Positions 23,998 to 34,981 of a stretch of DNA of 64,000 bases are shown piece after piece. The notes under the pieces are model-generated. The model did no database searches, had not been told where the DNA came from, and worked only from the letters and a program-made list of their open reading frames with translations. Made by a program: the position numbers and the translations under genes. Origin of the DNA: Biomphalaria glabrata (lineage: Eukaryota > Mollusca > Gastropoda > Planorbidae); contig NC_074715.1 in assembly GCF_947242115.1 (NCBI RefSeq), positions 30,019,827 through 30,083,826 of the forward strand. The letters are read 5' to 3'. How positions within the stretch are numbered: the first letter of the stretch is position 1; each line of letters begins with the position of its first letter.

Positions 23998-24881
23998 TTT
24001 TTAGCGGTCCCCAAAAGGGGAAACGACGCTATTAGTTTTGTGTGGCCTGTCTGTCCGTCCGTCCGTCCCGTTTAGATTTCAGAAACTAGAAGAGAAAATG
24101 AAAATCGGACATCATGATATTTTAGATCATTCAAAGTTCTAATGCAACGGCTACTTTTTTCTTTTCTGAAAGAGAAAAATCTAATTTTTAAAATCATTTA
24201 TGCAAGCAGTTTTTTCATAAAAATACACCATTTTTATAACTATTCACTATTATTAGTAACAAACACTGGAGGCGTTTTAATAAGGGAACAGCATTCGGCC
24301 ATGTCATAACGCAAGTATGAAAATGGTTTTAGATTTTTCGTCAAAAAATATTTTGTTTACAATTGTATTGCTAAGTTATGTAAGTTCTGTCATACTTAAC
24401 ACTACATTTACACAAAAAATGTTAACTTTATTTTAAAGAGAAAAAAATATTTACTATTCAAATAAGTTGGACATAATTTAAAACAACAATTAATAAGTCG
24501 TTTTGTCATATTATCACTTGAGCTTGAATGAACATCAGATAGCGCAGAACACAAAACTAAAAGAATTTTTTTTTACGGAAATGTGTCTTTCTTGAGGCTT
24601 TGAATAAGAGATTGACTCTTTACGAAACAATTAGATCAGGTTCAATTCTAAGTTCACATTCATTTTCACCTATCCTTTGGTCTGCTGGACCTTTGGGGCA
24701 CCACACAGGATCTGTCAATCTTCTTTCTTAATTTTTCTCTGTCATTTGTCTTTGATAGAATTTCATTATGATATTCTTTCTGAAAATATTGAAACCTGCC
24801 TTTTTTTCCTGCCTGAGTGGACCACTTCGGGGGTCGATTTTGAGTTTGTGTTTCCACACAAACTGTTTTTGTAACCTTGTT
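23998..24881 (+). mobile_element. Hairpin-ended repeat, short relative (~0.9 kb)
   Basis: It begins TTTTTAGCGGTCCCCAAAAG with the CCCC/GGGG stem and a GTCCGTCCGTCCGTC run. It ends in a GTTTGTGT/ACACAAAC hairpin followed by TTTTTGTAACCTTG. The right half matches, in inverse orientation, 40892-41200. Confidence 0.7.
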
Positions 24882-24900
24882 TGTTTAGTGCTAATTCACG

Positions 24901-25110
24901 GGGGGGGGGGGGGGGGGGGGATATATATTTTTTTTCCTTTTGGTCTAATCGTATCCTCTAACGACCGATTCCAACCGAGTGCCACGTTGAGGCTGAGTAG
25001 CCGGAGCGACATCATCCCAACCACAGCTAATTCCACAGCTAATTCCACAGCTAATTCCACAGCTAATTCCACAGTTAATACCACAGCTAGATTAATTCCC
25101 AGACATTGAA
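24901..25110. repeat. Poly-G run and 15-bp minisatellite
   Basis: Twenty G residues run at 24901-24920, followed at 25020-25090 by about five copies of CACAGCTAATTC plus 3 bp. Confidence 0.8.
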
Positions 25111-25769
25111 CTGAACTGGATTAGAGACTAGACTAGACTAGATCCCATTTATGATTTAAGAAAACCTTTATAAAATTTACGCAAAGTGTCCCTTCTGTAA
25201 AAATCAGACCGCGATGTTAAGAAACCCTGATAAGAGTGTCCAACATATGTTTTCCCACGACATTACCTTGCAGCGTTTAAAATCTATGTAGATCTTTCAA
25301 TTGATTTTATCCACATTTAGTTAAAACCTTTAATCTACCATCAAACTCAAGTTTGTGATTTGTTAGTTTCATGTGTGCACTACCATCATCTCAGAGTGCG
25401 CATTTTGAAATGGAAAAAGATGCGAATTGCTACGCACGCATTTTCTTTTTCTCTTAATTTAACTGGAGATGTTAAAAGTTTGATCACAGTGATCAGCTTT
25501 GGTTTCTTAAGATCCTGTTGTCTTTCTTTGTTTTTTTGTTTTGTCATTAAATAGAGTGAGAGAGAGACAGAAGAGAAAGCGATATAAAGAAATAGGATGG
25601 CGATATAAGAAATAAAACCTACAGAAAAACGCAAGGAAATGAAAAGATGTACCTTTCAAGAATTTTTTTAACTAATAAAAAAAAAATGTCAAGGACGCAA
25701 TGGTAAAATATCGCTGTTACCAAAACAAAATACGAAAAAATAGTTTATGTTGCAGGCAAAAAAATATAT
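25111..25769. other. AT-rich stretch, no gene seen
   Basis: The open frames here have no family features and no flanking splice sites that agree in phase. Confidence 0.4.
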
Positions 25770-26149
25770 TGTTGTAACTCTAGGTTAGGCACTCAACGAA
25801 TAGGCATGCAACTCAACACAGTTTAACAGGAAATAATAGTTGTGTTTATTCACTAGGGTAAACACATAACATGATGATTCATCCTTCAGCTTCCTCAGAG
25901 TCTCACTACTAAGTATACCAGTCCTTTGCTACTTAAACCCGAATGTGGACCAACGACAGCCTTCCCCGCTTCGCTCCAGGTCCCTACTACAACCTTCAGG
26001 CAGCACCAAAAGCTGGCTTCTTCTTAGTTTCCCAAACATTCAGACTCTTCGCAATCCCTGATGCACTGTTATTCTCTCCGTTCTAGTCTCTTCCTGTTTA
26101 CGTTCACTAGTGCGCACCTCAAGCACTGGTGCAAGGCAGGGTTACAACA
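25770..26149 (-). mobile_element. Possible solo LTR or small inverted-repeat element (~380 bp)
   Basis: The segment starts TGTTGTAACTC and ends GGGTTACAACA, so it has TG...CA ends and a ~10-bp terminal inverted repeat. ATATAT flanks both sides and could be a target duplication, but the DNA there is low-complexity. AATAAA on the minus strand suggests LTR orientation. A fossil either way; no coding region is associated. Confidence 0.4.
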
Positions 26150-26555
26150 ATATATAATAAAATTTAATTTTACAGTACTGCAAAGTCTCTCTGTGGCATT
26201 TTACGTCTCGAGACATATTAGTAAGCACTTTAGACCAAAAGCGCGTTGTCATGTCACAGGTCAATAGCACGTGGCGACGTGCCATTGGTCTCCACTGCCC
26301 ACAGATTGCGACGTCGCCGGCCAGTGTCCAGGCCTTCTCTAACGATTGGTCTCGGGTGCAGGCCGTGTTGGAGTTCTCGGAACTTGTTTTCTTGACTTTC
26401 AAACGAAAAGATCTACCCACAGCCTTTTCCAGTTTGACTATTTACATACAAGGTAATAAAGGTAATAAAAAAGGTAAAAAAAAAAAAGGTAATAAAAAAC
26501 ATATTTCCAGATACCTCCCTCCCTCAACAGTTTCAAATACAGATACTATAGCAAC
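26150..26555. other. Moderately GC-rich stretch, no gene called
   Basis: Both strands have open frames of about 100 codons (26142-26420, 26251-26571) without recognisable motifs or matching splice sites. GGTAATAAA repeats lie near 26452-26500. Confidence 0.35.
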
Positions 26556-26559
26556 TGAG

Positions 26560-27060
26560 TGTGCCGAGTAGTGAGTGTGCCGAGTGTTCAGTGTGCCGAG
26601 TGGTTAGTGTGCCGAGTAGTAAGTGTGCCGAGTAGTGGGTGTGCCGAGTAGTGAGTGTGCCGAGTAGTGAGTATGCCGAGTAGTGACTGGGCCGAGTAGT
26701 GAGTGTGCCGAGTAGTGAGTGTGCTGAGTACTGAGTGTGCCGAGTAGTGGGTGTGCCGAGTGGTGAGTGTGCCGAGTATTGAGTGTGCTGAGTACTGAGT
26801 GTGCCGAGTAGTGGGTGTGCCGAGTGGTGAGTGGGCTGATTACTGAGTGTGCCGAGTAGTGAGTGTGCCGAGTATTGAGTGTGCTGAGTACTGAGTGTGC
26901 CGAGTATTAAGTGTGTCGAGTATTGAGTGTGCCGAGTACTGAGTGTGCTGAATACTGAGTGTGCTGAGTACTTAGTGTGCCGAGTATTAAGTGTGTCGAG
27001 TACCGAGTGTGCCGAGTACTCAGTGTGCTGAATACTGAGTGTGCCGAGTACTGAGTGTGC
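26560..27060. repeat. 16-bp minisatellite (GAGTGTGCCGAGTAGT), about 31 units
   Basis: Tandem 16-bp units with frequent AGTACTGAG and AGTATTGAG variants. The 183-codon minus frame across it is an artefact of the repeat. Confidence 0.92.
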
Positions 27061-27193
27061 TCTAATATAACAGATACGTTTCATTAAAGCAATTAAAATG
27101 ATCTAAATAAAATGCTTTTTAAAGATTAAGACTTAAACTTTTAAATGACTTTTAAAAGATGATTTTAAGTATGTAAACTAGTCAAGTACTTAC

Positions 27194-27220
27194 TATTAGA
27201 AGGGCTTTTCTGTCTCTTCC
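27194..27220 (-). CDS. 27-nt juxtamembrane microexon (cassette 3)
   Basis: Acceptor GATTGTTTCTAG, donor GTAAGT, 27 nt, phase 1-1, reading KRQKSPSN. The upstream split codon is A+GG (Arg), so the membrane helix is followed by R-K-R-Q-K, a strong inside-positive signal. Same size and place as the microexons at 20538 and 61471. Confidence 0.55.
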
Positions 27221-27425
27221 CTAGAAACAATCATAAATATAAATGTATATAATCAATAATATTAAGTAGAATGTAAGATTCTCAAGAAGTCTTTAGCATT
27301 GCCCCAGCCACCTCCCTGAGAGACGGAAGCACATTATAGAGCGTCATGGGAGGCAGGGTATACATGTATTTATACATAAATACATACATTCATACATACA
27401 TACATACAGACACAGACAGTCAAAC

Positions 27426-27430
27426 AGGCC

Positions 27431-27498
<68 letters not shown>
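27426..27498. repeat. (GATA)n microsatellite
   Basis: About eighteen GATA units, preceded by a CATA-rich tract. Confidence 0.95.
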
Positions 27499-27536
27499 CA
27501 CATTAAGATATTATTGATTAATTTAAGTTGACTCAC

Positions 27537-27605
27537 TGATGCAGACACAAAGAATGCCACCTATAAGAATGACTAAAGAAACAATCCCCGCCATGGTCAA
27601 GAAAA
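27537..27605 (-). CDS. Transmembrane exon (cassette 3)
   Basis: Acceptor TTTCTTTCAACCTATACAG, donor GTGAGT, 69 nt, phase 1-1. It encodes FLTMAGIVSLVILIGG then ILCVCI, a single hydrophobic helix. The next exon supplies the basic stop-transfer residues. Only the phase 1 reading is hydrophobic, which supports the frame. Confidence 0.62.
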
Positions 27606-27919
27606 CTGTATAGGTTGAAAGAAATACAGAGTAGGCTACTATCAGTCAACCATGTCAAAGGTATTTTGGACACAAACTTTGAGATCGACTTCGTGTAACT
27701 CATGTGTGTGTCTATGAACTTGTGTGTGCTGTGCGGCCTCTACAAAGCATGCATTATGATCAGAAAAGGTTAGTCTATACATTTTAGAAAACTAGATAGT
27801 GGACAGAAATGTACTATACCATAGTTGATATTAGAGTACAATACACAGCTTGAGAAATAATTCTTGACAAGTTCCATAAGGATTATTACTCGTTTCATGA
27901 AATTATATTTTCAAAAAAT

Positions 27920-28180
27920 CACTCTGTGGTTAAACATGTAAAACGCATGTGCCTGTGTGGTTAATCGTGTAAAACTTACGTGTCTGTGTGGTTAATCATG
28001 TAAAACTTACGTGTCTGTGTGGTTAAACATGTAAATCTTACTTGTCTGTGTGTTTAAACATGTAAAAAATTATGTGGCTGTGTGGTTAAACATGTAAAAC
28101 GTGTGTGTCTGTGTGGTTAAACATGTAAAACGTATGTGTCTGTGTGGTTGTACAGTTTAAACTTACGTGCCTGTGTGGTT
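27920..28180. repeat. ~32-bp minisatellite carrying copies of a 5' splice site
   Basis: About eight units of GTGTGGTTAAACATGTAAAA plus ACTTACGTGTCT or variants. On the minus strand three array units keep CGTAAG or CTAAG/AAGTAAG-like donor cores beside the donor of the exon at 28167. The array looks seeded by duplication of the exon-intron border. Confidence 0.75.
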
Positions 28181-28209
28181 TGTCTCGGTTATAGTTTTGC
28201 TAGGTGGAC
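28167..28209 (-). CDS. Possible stalk exon before the membrane helix (cassette 3)
   Basis: Acceptor TTTATTTCTCCAACAG and donor GTAAGT bound 43 nt. Only phase 1 is open, reading PPSKTITETNHTG. It resembles the 51839 exon (GPSGNTGETTDIAKN) in composition and position. Its length leaves a phase that does not match the next transmembrane exon, so a different donor within the adjacent array, or an error in this call, is likely. Confidence 0.3.
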
Positions 28210-29595
28210 CTGTTGGAGAAATAAATAAAATGTACGTTTGATTGTGGCAATAAAACACGCGATGAAATGGACATTAAGATATGTTACAGGCCTATTAAGG
28301 AGCTAATATCAGGTGACCGAGCCTCGCTCGGATGAATAATTTGTGAAGGAAGGATATATACCCGAAGTAATTTTGGGAATATTGTTGTAATTACGAAAAT
28401 GAACGATCGGGTAAAGACTCAATCAGAGGTGCTTTTTCGTTCTGTCAGTTCTCAATGTAATTGTACATGGCGATTTGAATAGAAAGTCCCCCCAACAGTA
28501 GGCCTATAGAAAACCACAGCTCACGTCTTTACGTTTTACATTGCTTCTTTCGCGTAAAACTATTGGGCTATTGTTGTAATTACGAAAATGAACGATCAGA
28601 TAAAGACTACTAATCTGAAGAGTTGCTTTAGTGTTCTGTTAGTTCTAAATGTAATTGCACATGGCGATTAAATATAAAGTCTCTTAAGTCCTCCTATAGT
28701 CTAGACCAACCACATCTCACATCCGTCTTATAGTTTTACAATCCATCTTTTGCGTAAAACTATTGTAGGCCTACTATTATTGGCTTGGAAGAAAGTCTTT
28801 GCAGTGTTACTTCTCAGATGGTAACGTTCAGACATTTAATTATGGAATTAGTATATATTCATTATGGCTTTAGTACGAAACATCAAGTGACGCAAATCTC
28901 TACGTTATAGGGTAAAACAGGCACTTTGTGACAAAGTAAAATGGCAAATCCTATACTCTTAAGCGAGCAATTCTTGTATGTATGTATGTATATATATTTA
29001 TATTTATATATATATATAAATTTTATTTCGAAAACGGCTCTAACGATTTTCTTTAAAAGTTCACGGTATGTGCATAATAGTGAGAAAAAAATTCTCAACT
29101 CATTGGCCACATCAGGAAAACTCGAGGTCGACCGTTATATCGGTTTGAAAATGGCTCATTATCGAAAAATTTATTTTGGCTAGAATGTTTTATGAATGAA
29201 ATTTTCTATATGACGTCAATGGGAAAAAAAACTTGACACCGCTTACGTCACTAGGCTCACAGCAGTACACTAAGACATTTCTTCGCAAACAAGAAAAAGT
29301 TTTAATGATTCAATTGGCGTAATTAAACATTTGCGCACCATCTTAATTTACATTGATCCATTATGAAACTATGGAAGAAAAATAATGAAATATCTTTATG
29401 TATAATTAGTTATTGTGTTTTAAAGGCTTTATAAATTGTTTACACTTGAATTGCGTACACCCGTAGGTAGCTTTTACTTTGTTATTATTTTGCTGGTGAA
29501 TTATTTCAATGTGTTTAAGCTTCGAAGTCTGCCGTCCAATACCAAAACGTAGGAAATGGTCATAACACAGCTTATCTATGCCTTACTTGCACAAT

Positions 29596-30014
29596 CAGGG
29601 CCGGCCCTAACATTTGCGGGGCCCTATGTGAAAAAAATGAGGATTGCGCGTGGACCAGTAAGGGTATTGATAAGGATAATAAGTGAAAATAAAGATTTTG
29701 TATTAGAAAATAAATTCGTATTTGCATTACATTTTTATTAAATGAAAGCTGACGATGCCGTTTTTTTATATCACGCGTAGGACTGGCGTTTACCATATTG
29801 ATTGACACCCCAAAATGACAATTTTGTCTTTTTAAGGACATTTTTATGTGTTTCAGGAGGAGATTTCCAGGAGCTCCTTGAAAACAAGGAGACCACGGGA
29901 ACCCTATTATAAATTATAATGGTTTAATTTAATAATTTACACCTAGAATTAGCGCGGAGCTTTTGAACCTTCGGGGTCCACCACTGTGACAACATAGGCC
30001 TAGGGCTGGCCCTG
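29596..30014 (+). mobile_element. hAT-like MITE (CAGGGCCGGCCCTA ends), copy in A
   Basis: It starts CAGGGCCGGCCCTAACATTT and ends TAGGGCTGGCCCTG, giving ~14-bp terminal inverted repeats of hAT type. Other copies are at 33486-33899, 38098-38515 (inverted) and 55255-55897. Confidence 0.7.
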
Positions 30015-31060
30015 ATGATATCCAGCTCGCGGTCAACGAATTTTCATCACGCTGCTGCCCTTTTTTTTATATTTGTTAACCTATAAACCTCGGTAAAACA
30101 GAAGTCATGTTCCAAAAGTCACTCAATAAAACCTACTCAGCCCAAAGATCACTGCCATAGACATCCCTTAAAGTGGTAGATAACTTCACATTATCTGGGA
30201 AGCATTGTATCAATTGACGCATTGTTTTAAAGAGAGTTTGATATGTGATTATGGATAGTCGTGCTTTTGGACGCCTTCAAGCGAGAGTGTGGCGAAATAA
30301 ATCGCTCGCCTGTCTACAAAAATCAGTTTCAACCAGTATTCTCTTAACCCATCTATGTGGATCTGAGACATGAGTACTTTATAGAAAGCAACTAAGACTT
30401 CTTGAACGACTTCACCAAAGACCACAATACAAACAGCGATATTCTTGCAAAATGGTATGAAATTCGAGTCCGAAGATAAGTGAGGAATGCACTATTTCCC
30501 TTTGCTGTGCAGCCCCAACTGTGATCTACATATTTTGCCACATCCAGAGCAAGCATAACCATTGTCCGCAGGTGGCCGATTTAGATTTTCTTTTCGCCGT
30601 CTGCGTTTGTTCTCGGCTGCAGATTTTCTTTTTGTCTCAAATGTGTATCCCGCGGCCTTCGTGAGAGACCTCCAGCTGTCTCGTTCGGAGGCCGCATGCA
30701 ACCAGGTGCTCTCTTCTATGTTAGCCAAGGAAAGTTGACGACTAAGCTGGTCTTTGAAGAATTTCCGTGGAGCGCTTCTGTCACGTCGACCACCTTTTAG
30801 CTCACAAAAAAAGACTGCCTTGGCATTCGTTCGTCTCCCATACGGGATACGTGCCCTACCCAGTGCAACTGTTGGACCATAAGAAGTCCTTCTATACTGT
30901 CCATACCGGCGTTGGCAAGGACATCGCTGTTTGTAGTGCGGTCCTGCCACCGTATGTCCATGATGGAGCGCAAGCATCTTTGGTGAAAGCACTCAAGAAG
31001 TCTTAGTTTTTTCTGTAAAGTGTCCATGTCTCAGAGCCATAATGAATATATTAATTGCAA
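30015..31060 (-). mobile_element. LINE C-terminal fragment, third family (in copy A)
   Basis: On the minus strand, overlapping frames (31027-30797 and 30992-30492) read LRLLECFHQRCLRSIMDIRW, LHWVGHVSRMGDERMP, then RKFFKDQLSRQLSLANIEES, ERDSWRSLTKAA and a CxxC...H motif (YACSGCGKICRSQLGLHSKG). This is the C-terminal region and zinc-finger-like end of a non-LTR retrotransposon ORF2, broken by a frameshift near 30820. The upstream RT domain is absent. The clade is not assigned. Confidence 0.75.
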
Positions 31061-31396
31061 TATTAAATGTCAGAAAGTAACAATTTTAGAAGTTACACTT
31101 CAAAGACTTTCTTACAAGCCTATAATAGCCCAATAGTTCTACATGAAAGAAGCAATGTAAAACGTTAAGACGTGAGCTGTGGTTTTCTATAGGCCTACTG
31201 TTGGGGTGACTTTCTATTCTAATCGCCATGTACACTTACATTGAGAACTGAAAGAACTAAAAAGCAACTCTTCGGATTGATAGTCTTTACCCGATAGTTC
31301 ATTTTCGTAATTACAACAATATTCCCAAAATAACTTCGGGTAAATATCCTTCCTTAACAAATTATTCATCCGAGCGAGGCTCGGTCACCTGATATT

Positions 31397-32806
31397 TTTT
31401 TCTTAATAGACTTAAATCATTGCATTAGTTTTCTAAAGAAACGTTTCCGTGGGGCACCTCTGTTACGCCGAAAAATATGTTCGTCCCCCATACGGGATAC
31501 GTACCCTGCCCAGCCTGACTGTCGGACTATAAGAAGTTCATACCGGCTTTTGTCATCCATCCATCCATCCCAGTGGTGCTACAGCCCGTGGAGAGATATG
31601 GCCTGCTTTTACAGATCTCTCCATTCAGATCTCTCCTGGGCCTTCCGTCAACACGCCCTAACTCCAAGCTTTTTACCGAGGTTTATAATTAAATCAAAAG
31701 AGGCTGCAGCGTACGCAAACTCGTTGACCGCTAGATGGATATCATGTTTAGTGTGAGCAAGTAAGGCGCAGAGAAGCTGTGTTATGACCATTTCCTTTGT
31801 TTTGGTACAGGACAGTAGACACCGAAGCATGAACACATGGTAATAACTCACCAGCAAAATAATAATAAGGGTTGTCTTCGAGTCCGAAAATCAATGAGGA
31901 TTGCAGCTGTGACCTACATATTTTGCCACAGACAGGGCAAGCATAACCATTGTCCGCGGTGATCGATTAAGATTTTCTTTTAGCGTCTGCGTCTGTCATC
32001 GGCAGCAGATTTTAGTTTGGTCTCAAATGTGTATCCGCGTCCTTTGTATAGATGGAATTCTTTAAGTCCGACAGTTACGCAGGACAGAGCAGTATCCTGT
32101 ATGGGAGACGAATCTCAGACGAACGTATGCCAAAGGCAGTCTTTTTTGGTGAGCTAAAAAGTGGTCGACGTAACACCGTAACGCTTAAAAGACCAGTTTA
32201 GGCGCCAACTTGCCTTAGCTGACATAGAAGATAGCACAGAACGAGACAGCTGGAGGTCACCAGCAAAATAAACAACAATGTAAAAGGTATCTACACCACT
32301 CTACGCAATTAAAGAGTAAACAATTTATTAAGCAGTTAAAACACAATAACTAATCATACATCGGCACATTTAATTTCATTACTTTTCTTTCATAGTTCTA
32401 TAATAAATCAATCCACAATAAGATGGTGCGCAAATGTTATATTAGGTCTAATGGTTCTTTAAAACTCGTTCTTGTTTGCAAAGAAATATTTTAGTGTACT
32501 GCGATAAGCCTAGTGACGTAAGCAGCGTTTTTCCCGTTTACGTCATGGAAAATTTTCATTCATAAAACATTCTAGCCAAAATTAATTTTTCGATAATGAG
32601 GCATTTTCAAACCGATATAACGGTCGACCTCGAGTTTTCCCGATGTGGCCAATGAGTTGAGAATTTTTTTCTCACTAATATGCACATACCTTGAAATTTT
32701 AAAGAAAATCGTTAGAGCCGTTTTTGAAATAAAATTTATATATATATAAATATATATACATACATACATACATACAAGAATTGCTCGCTTAAGAGTATAG
32801 GAAGTA
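31397..32806. repeat. Inverted partial copy of the composite repeat (X1)
   Basis: It matches 35350-36715 in direct orientation and, reversed, the 28940-29590 part of copy A. It contains a degenerate plus-strand LINE scrap (ERMPKAVFFGELKSGRR) near 32125 and ends at CATACAAGAATTGCTCGCTT AAGAGTATAGG, head-to-head with the next copy. Confidence 0.65.
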
Positions 32807-32873
32807 CTTGTTACAAAGATGCTTGTTTAAATCCTATACTCTTAAGCGAGCAATTCTTGTATGTATGTATATA

Positions 32874-32912
<39 letters not shown>

Positions 32913-33485
32913 TTTATTTCGAAAACGGCTCTAACGATTTTCTTTAAAATTTCACAGTATGTGCATAATAGTGAGAAAAAAATTCTCAACTCATTGGCCA
33001 CATCGGGAAAACTCGAGGTCGACCGTTATATCGGTTTGAAAATGGCTCATTATCGAAAAATTAATTTTGGCTAGAATGTTTTATGAATGAAATTTTCTGT
33101 ATGACGTCAAAGGGAAAAAAAACTTGACACCGCTTACGTCACTAGGCTCACAGCAGTACACTAAGACATTTCTTCGCAAACAAGAAAAAGTTTTAATGAT
33201 TCAATTGGCGTAATTAAACATTTGCGCACCATCTTATTGTACATTGATCCATTAGGAATTTATGGAAGAAAAATAATGAAATTAAATATCTTAATGTAAG
33301 ATTAGTTATTGTGTTTTAAAGGCTTTATAAATTGTTTACACTTTAATTGCTTACACCCGTAGGTAGCTTTTACTTTGTTATTATTTTGCTGGTGAATTAT
33401 TGCAATGTGTTTAAGCTTCGAAGTCTGCTGTCCAATACATAGGAAATGGTCATAACACAGCATATCTATGCCTTACTTGCACAAT

Positions 33486-33899
33486 CAGGGCCGGCCCTAA
33501 CATTTGCGGGGCCCTATGTGAAATGTGAGGATTGCGCGCGGACCAGTAAGGGTAGAGATAAAGATAATAAGTGAAAATAAAGATTTTGTATTAGAAAATA
33601 AATTCGTATTTGCATTACATTTTTATTAAATGAAAGCTGACGATGCCGTTTTTTTATATCACGCGTAGGACTGGCGTTTACCATATTGATTGACACCCCA
33701 AAGTGACAATTTTGTCTTTTTAAGGACATTTTTATGAGTTTCAGGAGATTTCCAGGAGCTCCTTGAAAACAAAGAGACCACGGGAACCCTATTATAAATT
33801 ATAATGGTTTAATTTAATAATTTACACCTAGAATTAGCGCGGGGCTTTTGAACCTTCGGAGTCCACCACTGTGACAGCATAGGCCTAGGGCTGGCCCTG
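33486..33899 (+). mobile_element. hAT-like MITE, second copy
   Basis: Same ends and body as the copy at 29596-30014. Confidence 0.7.
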
Positions 33900-33999
33900 A
33901 TGATATCCAGCTGGCGGTCAACGAATTTTCATCACGCTGCTGCCTTTTTTTTTATTTGTTAACCTATAAACCTCGGTAAAACAGAAGTCATGTTCCAAA

Positions 34000-34940
34000 A
34001 GCCACCCAATAAAACCTACTCAGCCCAAAGATCACTGCGCATAGACATCCATTAAAGTGGTAGATAACTTCATATTATCTGGGAAGCATTTTATCAATTG
34101 ACGCATTGCTTTAAAGAGAGGTTGATATGTGATCATGGATAGTCGTGCTTTTGGACGCCTCCAAGCGAGAGTGTGGCGAAATAAATCGCTCCGCCTGTCT
34201 ACAAAAATCAGTGTCAACCAGTATTCTCTCAACCCCTCTATGTGGATCTGAGACATGAGTACTTTATAGAAAGCAACTAAGACTTCTTGAACGACTTCAC
34301 CAAAGACCACAATACAAACAGCGATATTCTTGCAAAATGGTATGAAATTCGAGTCCGAAGATAAGTGAAGAATGCAGTATTTCCCTTTGCTGTGCAGCCC
34401 CAACTGTGACCTACATATTTTGCCACATCCAGGGCAAGCATAACCATTGTCAGCTGGTGGCCGATTTAGATTTTCTTTTCGCCATCTGCGTTTGTTCTCG
34501 GCAGGAGATTTTCTTTTGGTCTCAAATGTGTATCTCGCGGCCTTCGTGAGAGACCTCCAGCTGTCTCGTTCTGAGGCCGCATGCAACCAGGTGCTCTCTT
34601 CTATGTCAGCCAAGGAAAGTTGACGACTAGGCTGGTCTTTGAAGAATTTCCGTGGAGCGCCTCTGTTACGTCGACCACCTTTTAGCTCACAAAAAAAGAC
34701 TGCCTTTGGCATTCGTTCGTCTCCCATACGGGATACGTGCCCTACCCAGTGCAACTGTCGGACCATAAGAAGTCCCACTATACTGTCCATACCGGCGTTG
34801 GCAAGGACATCGCTTTATGTAGTGCTGTCCTGCCACCGTATGTCTATGATGGAGTGCAAGCATCTTTGGTGAAAGCACTCAAGAAGTCTTAGTTTTTTCT
34901 GTAAAGTGTCCATGTCTCAGAGCCATAATAAATATACTAA
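34000..34940 (-). mobile_element. LINE C-terminal fragment, third family (in A2)
   Basis: Frame 34790-34032 is open for 252 codons. It reads through LHWVGHVSRMGDERMPKAVF, the RDSWRSLTKAA block and YACPGCGKICRSQLGLHSKG, then continues into what is untranslated sequence in the other copies. The upstream part (HQRCLRSI) lies in a second frame ending near 34800. Confidence 0.72.
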
Positions 34941-34981
34941 TTGCAGTATTAAATGTCATGAAGTAACCATTTTAGAAGTTA

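Larger units (their letters stand above)
28305..31396. mobile_element. Composite repeat with ~270-bp terminal inverted repeats, copy A
   Basis: The left end AATATCAGGTGACCGAGCCT and the right end, its reverse complement, extend similarity for about 270 bp (CGGATGAATAATTTGTTAAG, GGAAGGATATTTACCCGAAG). CCGAGC-CTC-GCTCGG forms a small stem near each tip. Inside are a second partial copy of the subterminal region, a block beginning CTATACTCTTAAGCGAGCAA with a TATG/TATA microsatellite, a 419-bp hAT-like MITE, and the end of a LINE on the minus strand. No transposase is seen. No clean target duplication is visible. The class is uncertain. Confidence 0.7.
32829..34981. repeat. Partial copy of the composite repeat (A2, same orientation as A)
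   Basis: It matches 28940-31080 of copy A with small indels and lacks both terminal inverted repeats. It contains the MITE at 33486-33899 and the LINE fragment at 34000-34940. Confidence 0.7.

Noticed and set aside
25770-26149. Firm call of an LTR retroelement
   Set aside because: Only TG...CA ends and low-complexity flanks support it; a MITE fits equally well, so it is kept as a possibility only.
26142-27084. Open frames of 92-183 codons
   Set aside because: One is a 16-bp repeat artefact; the others overlap on opposite strands and lack domains or splice logic.
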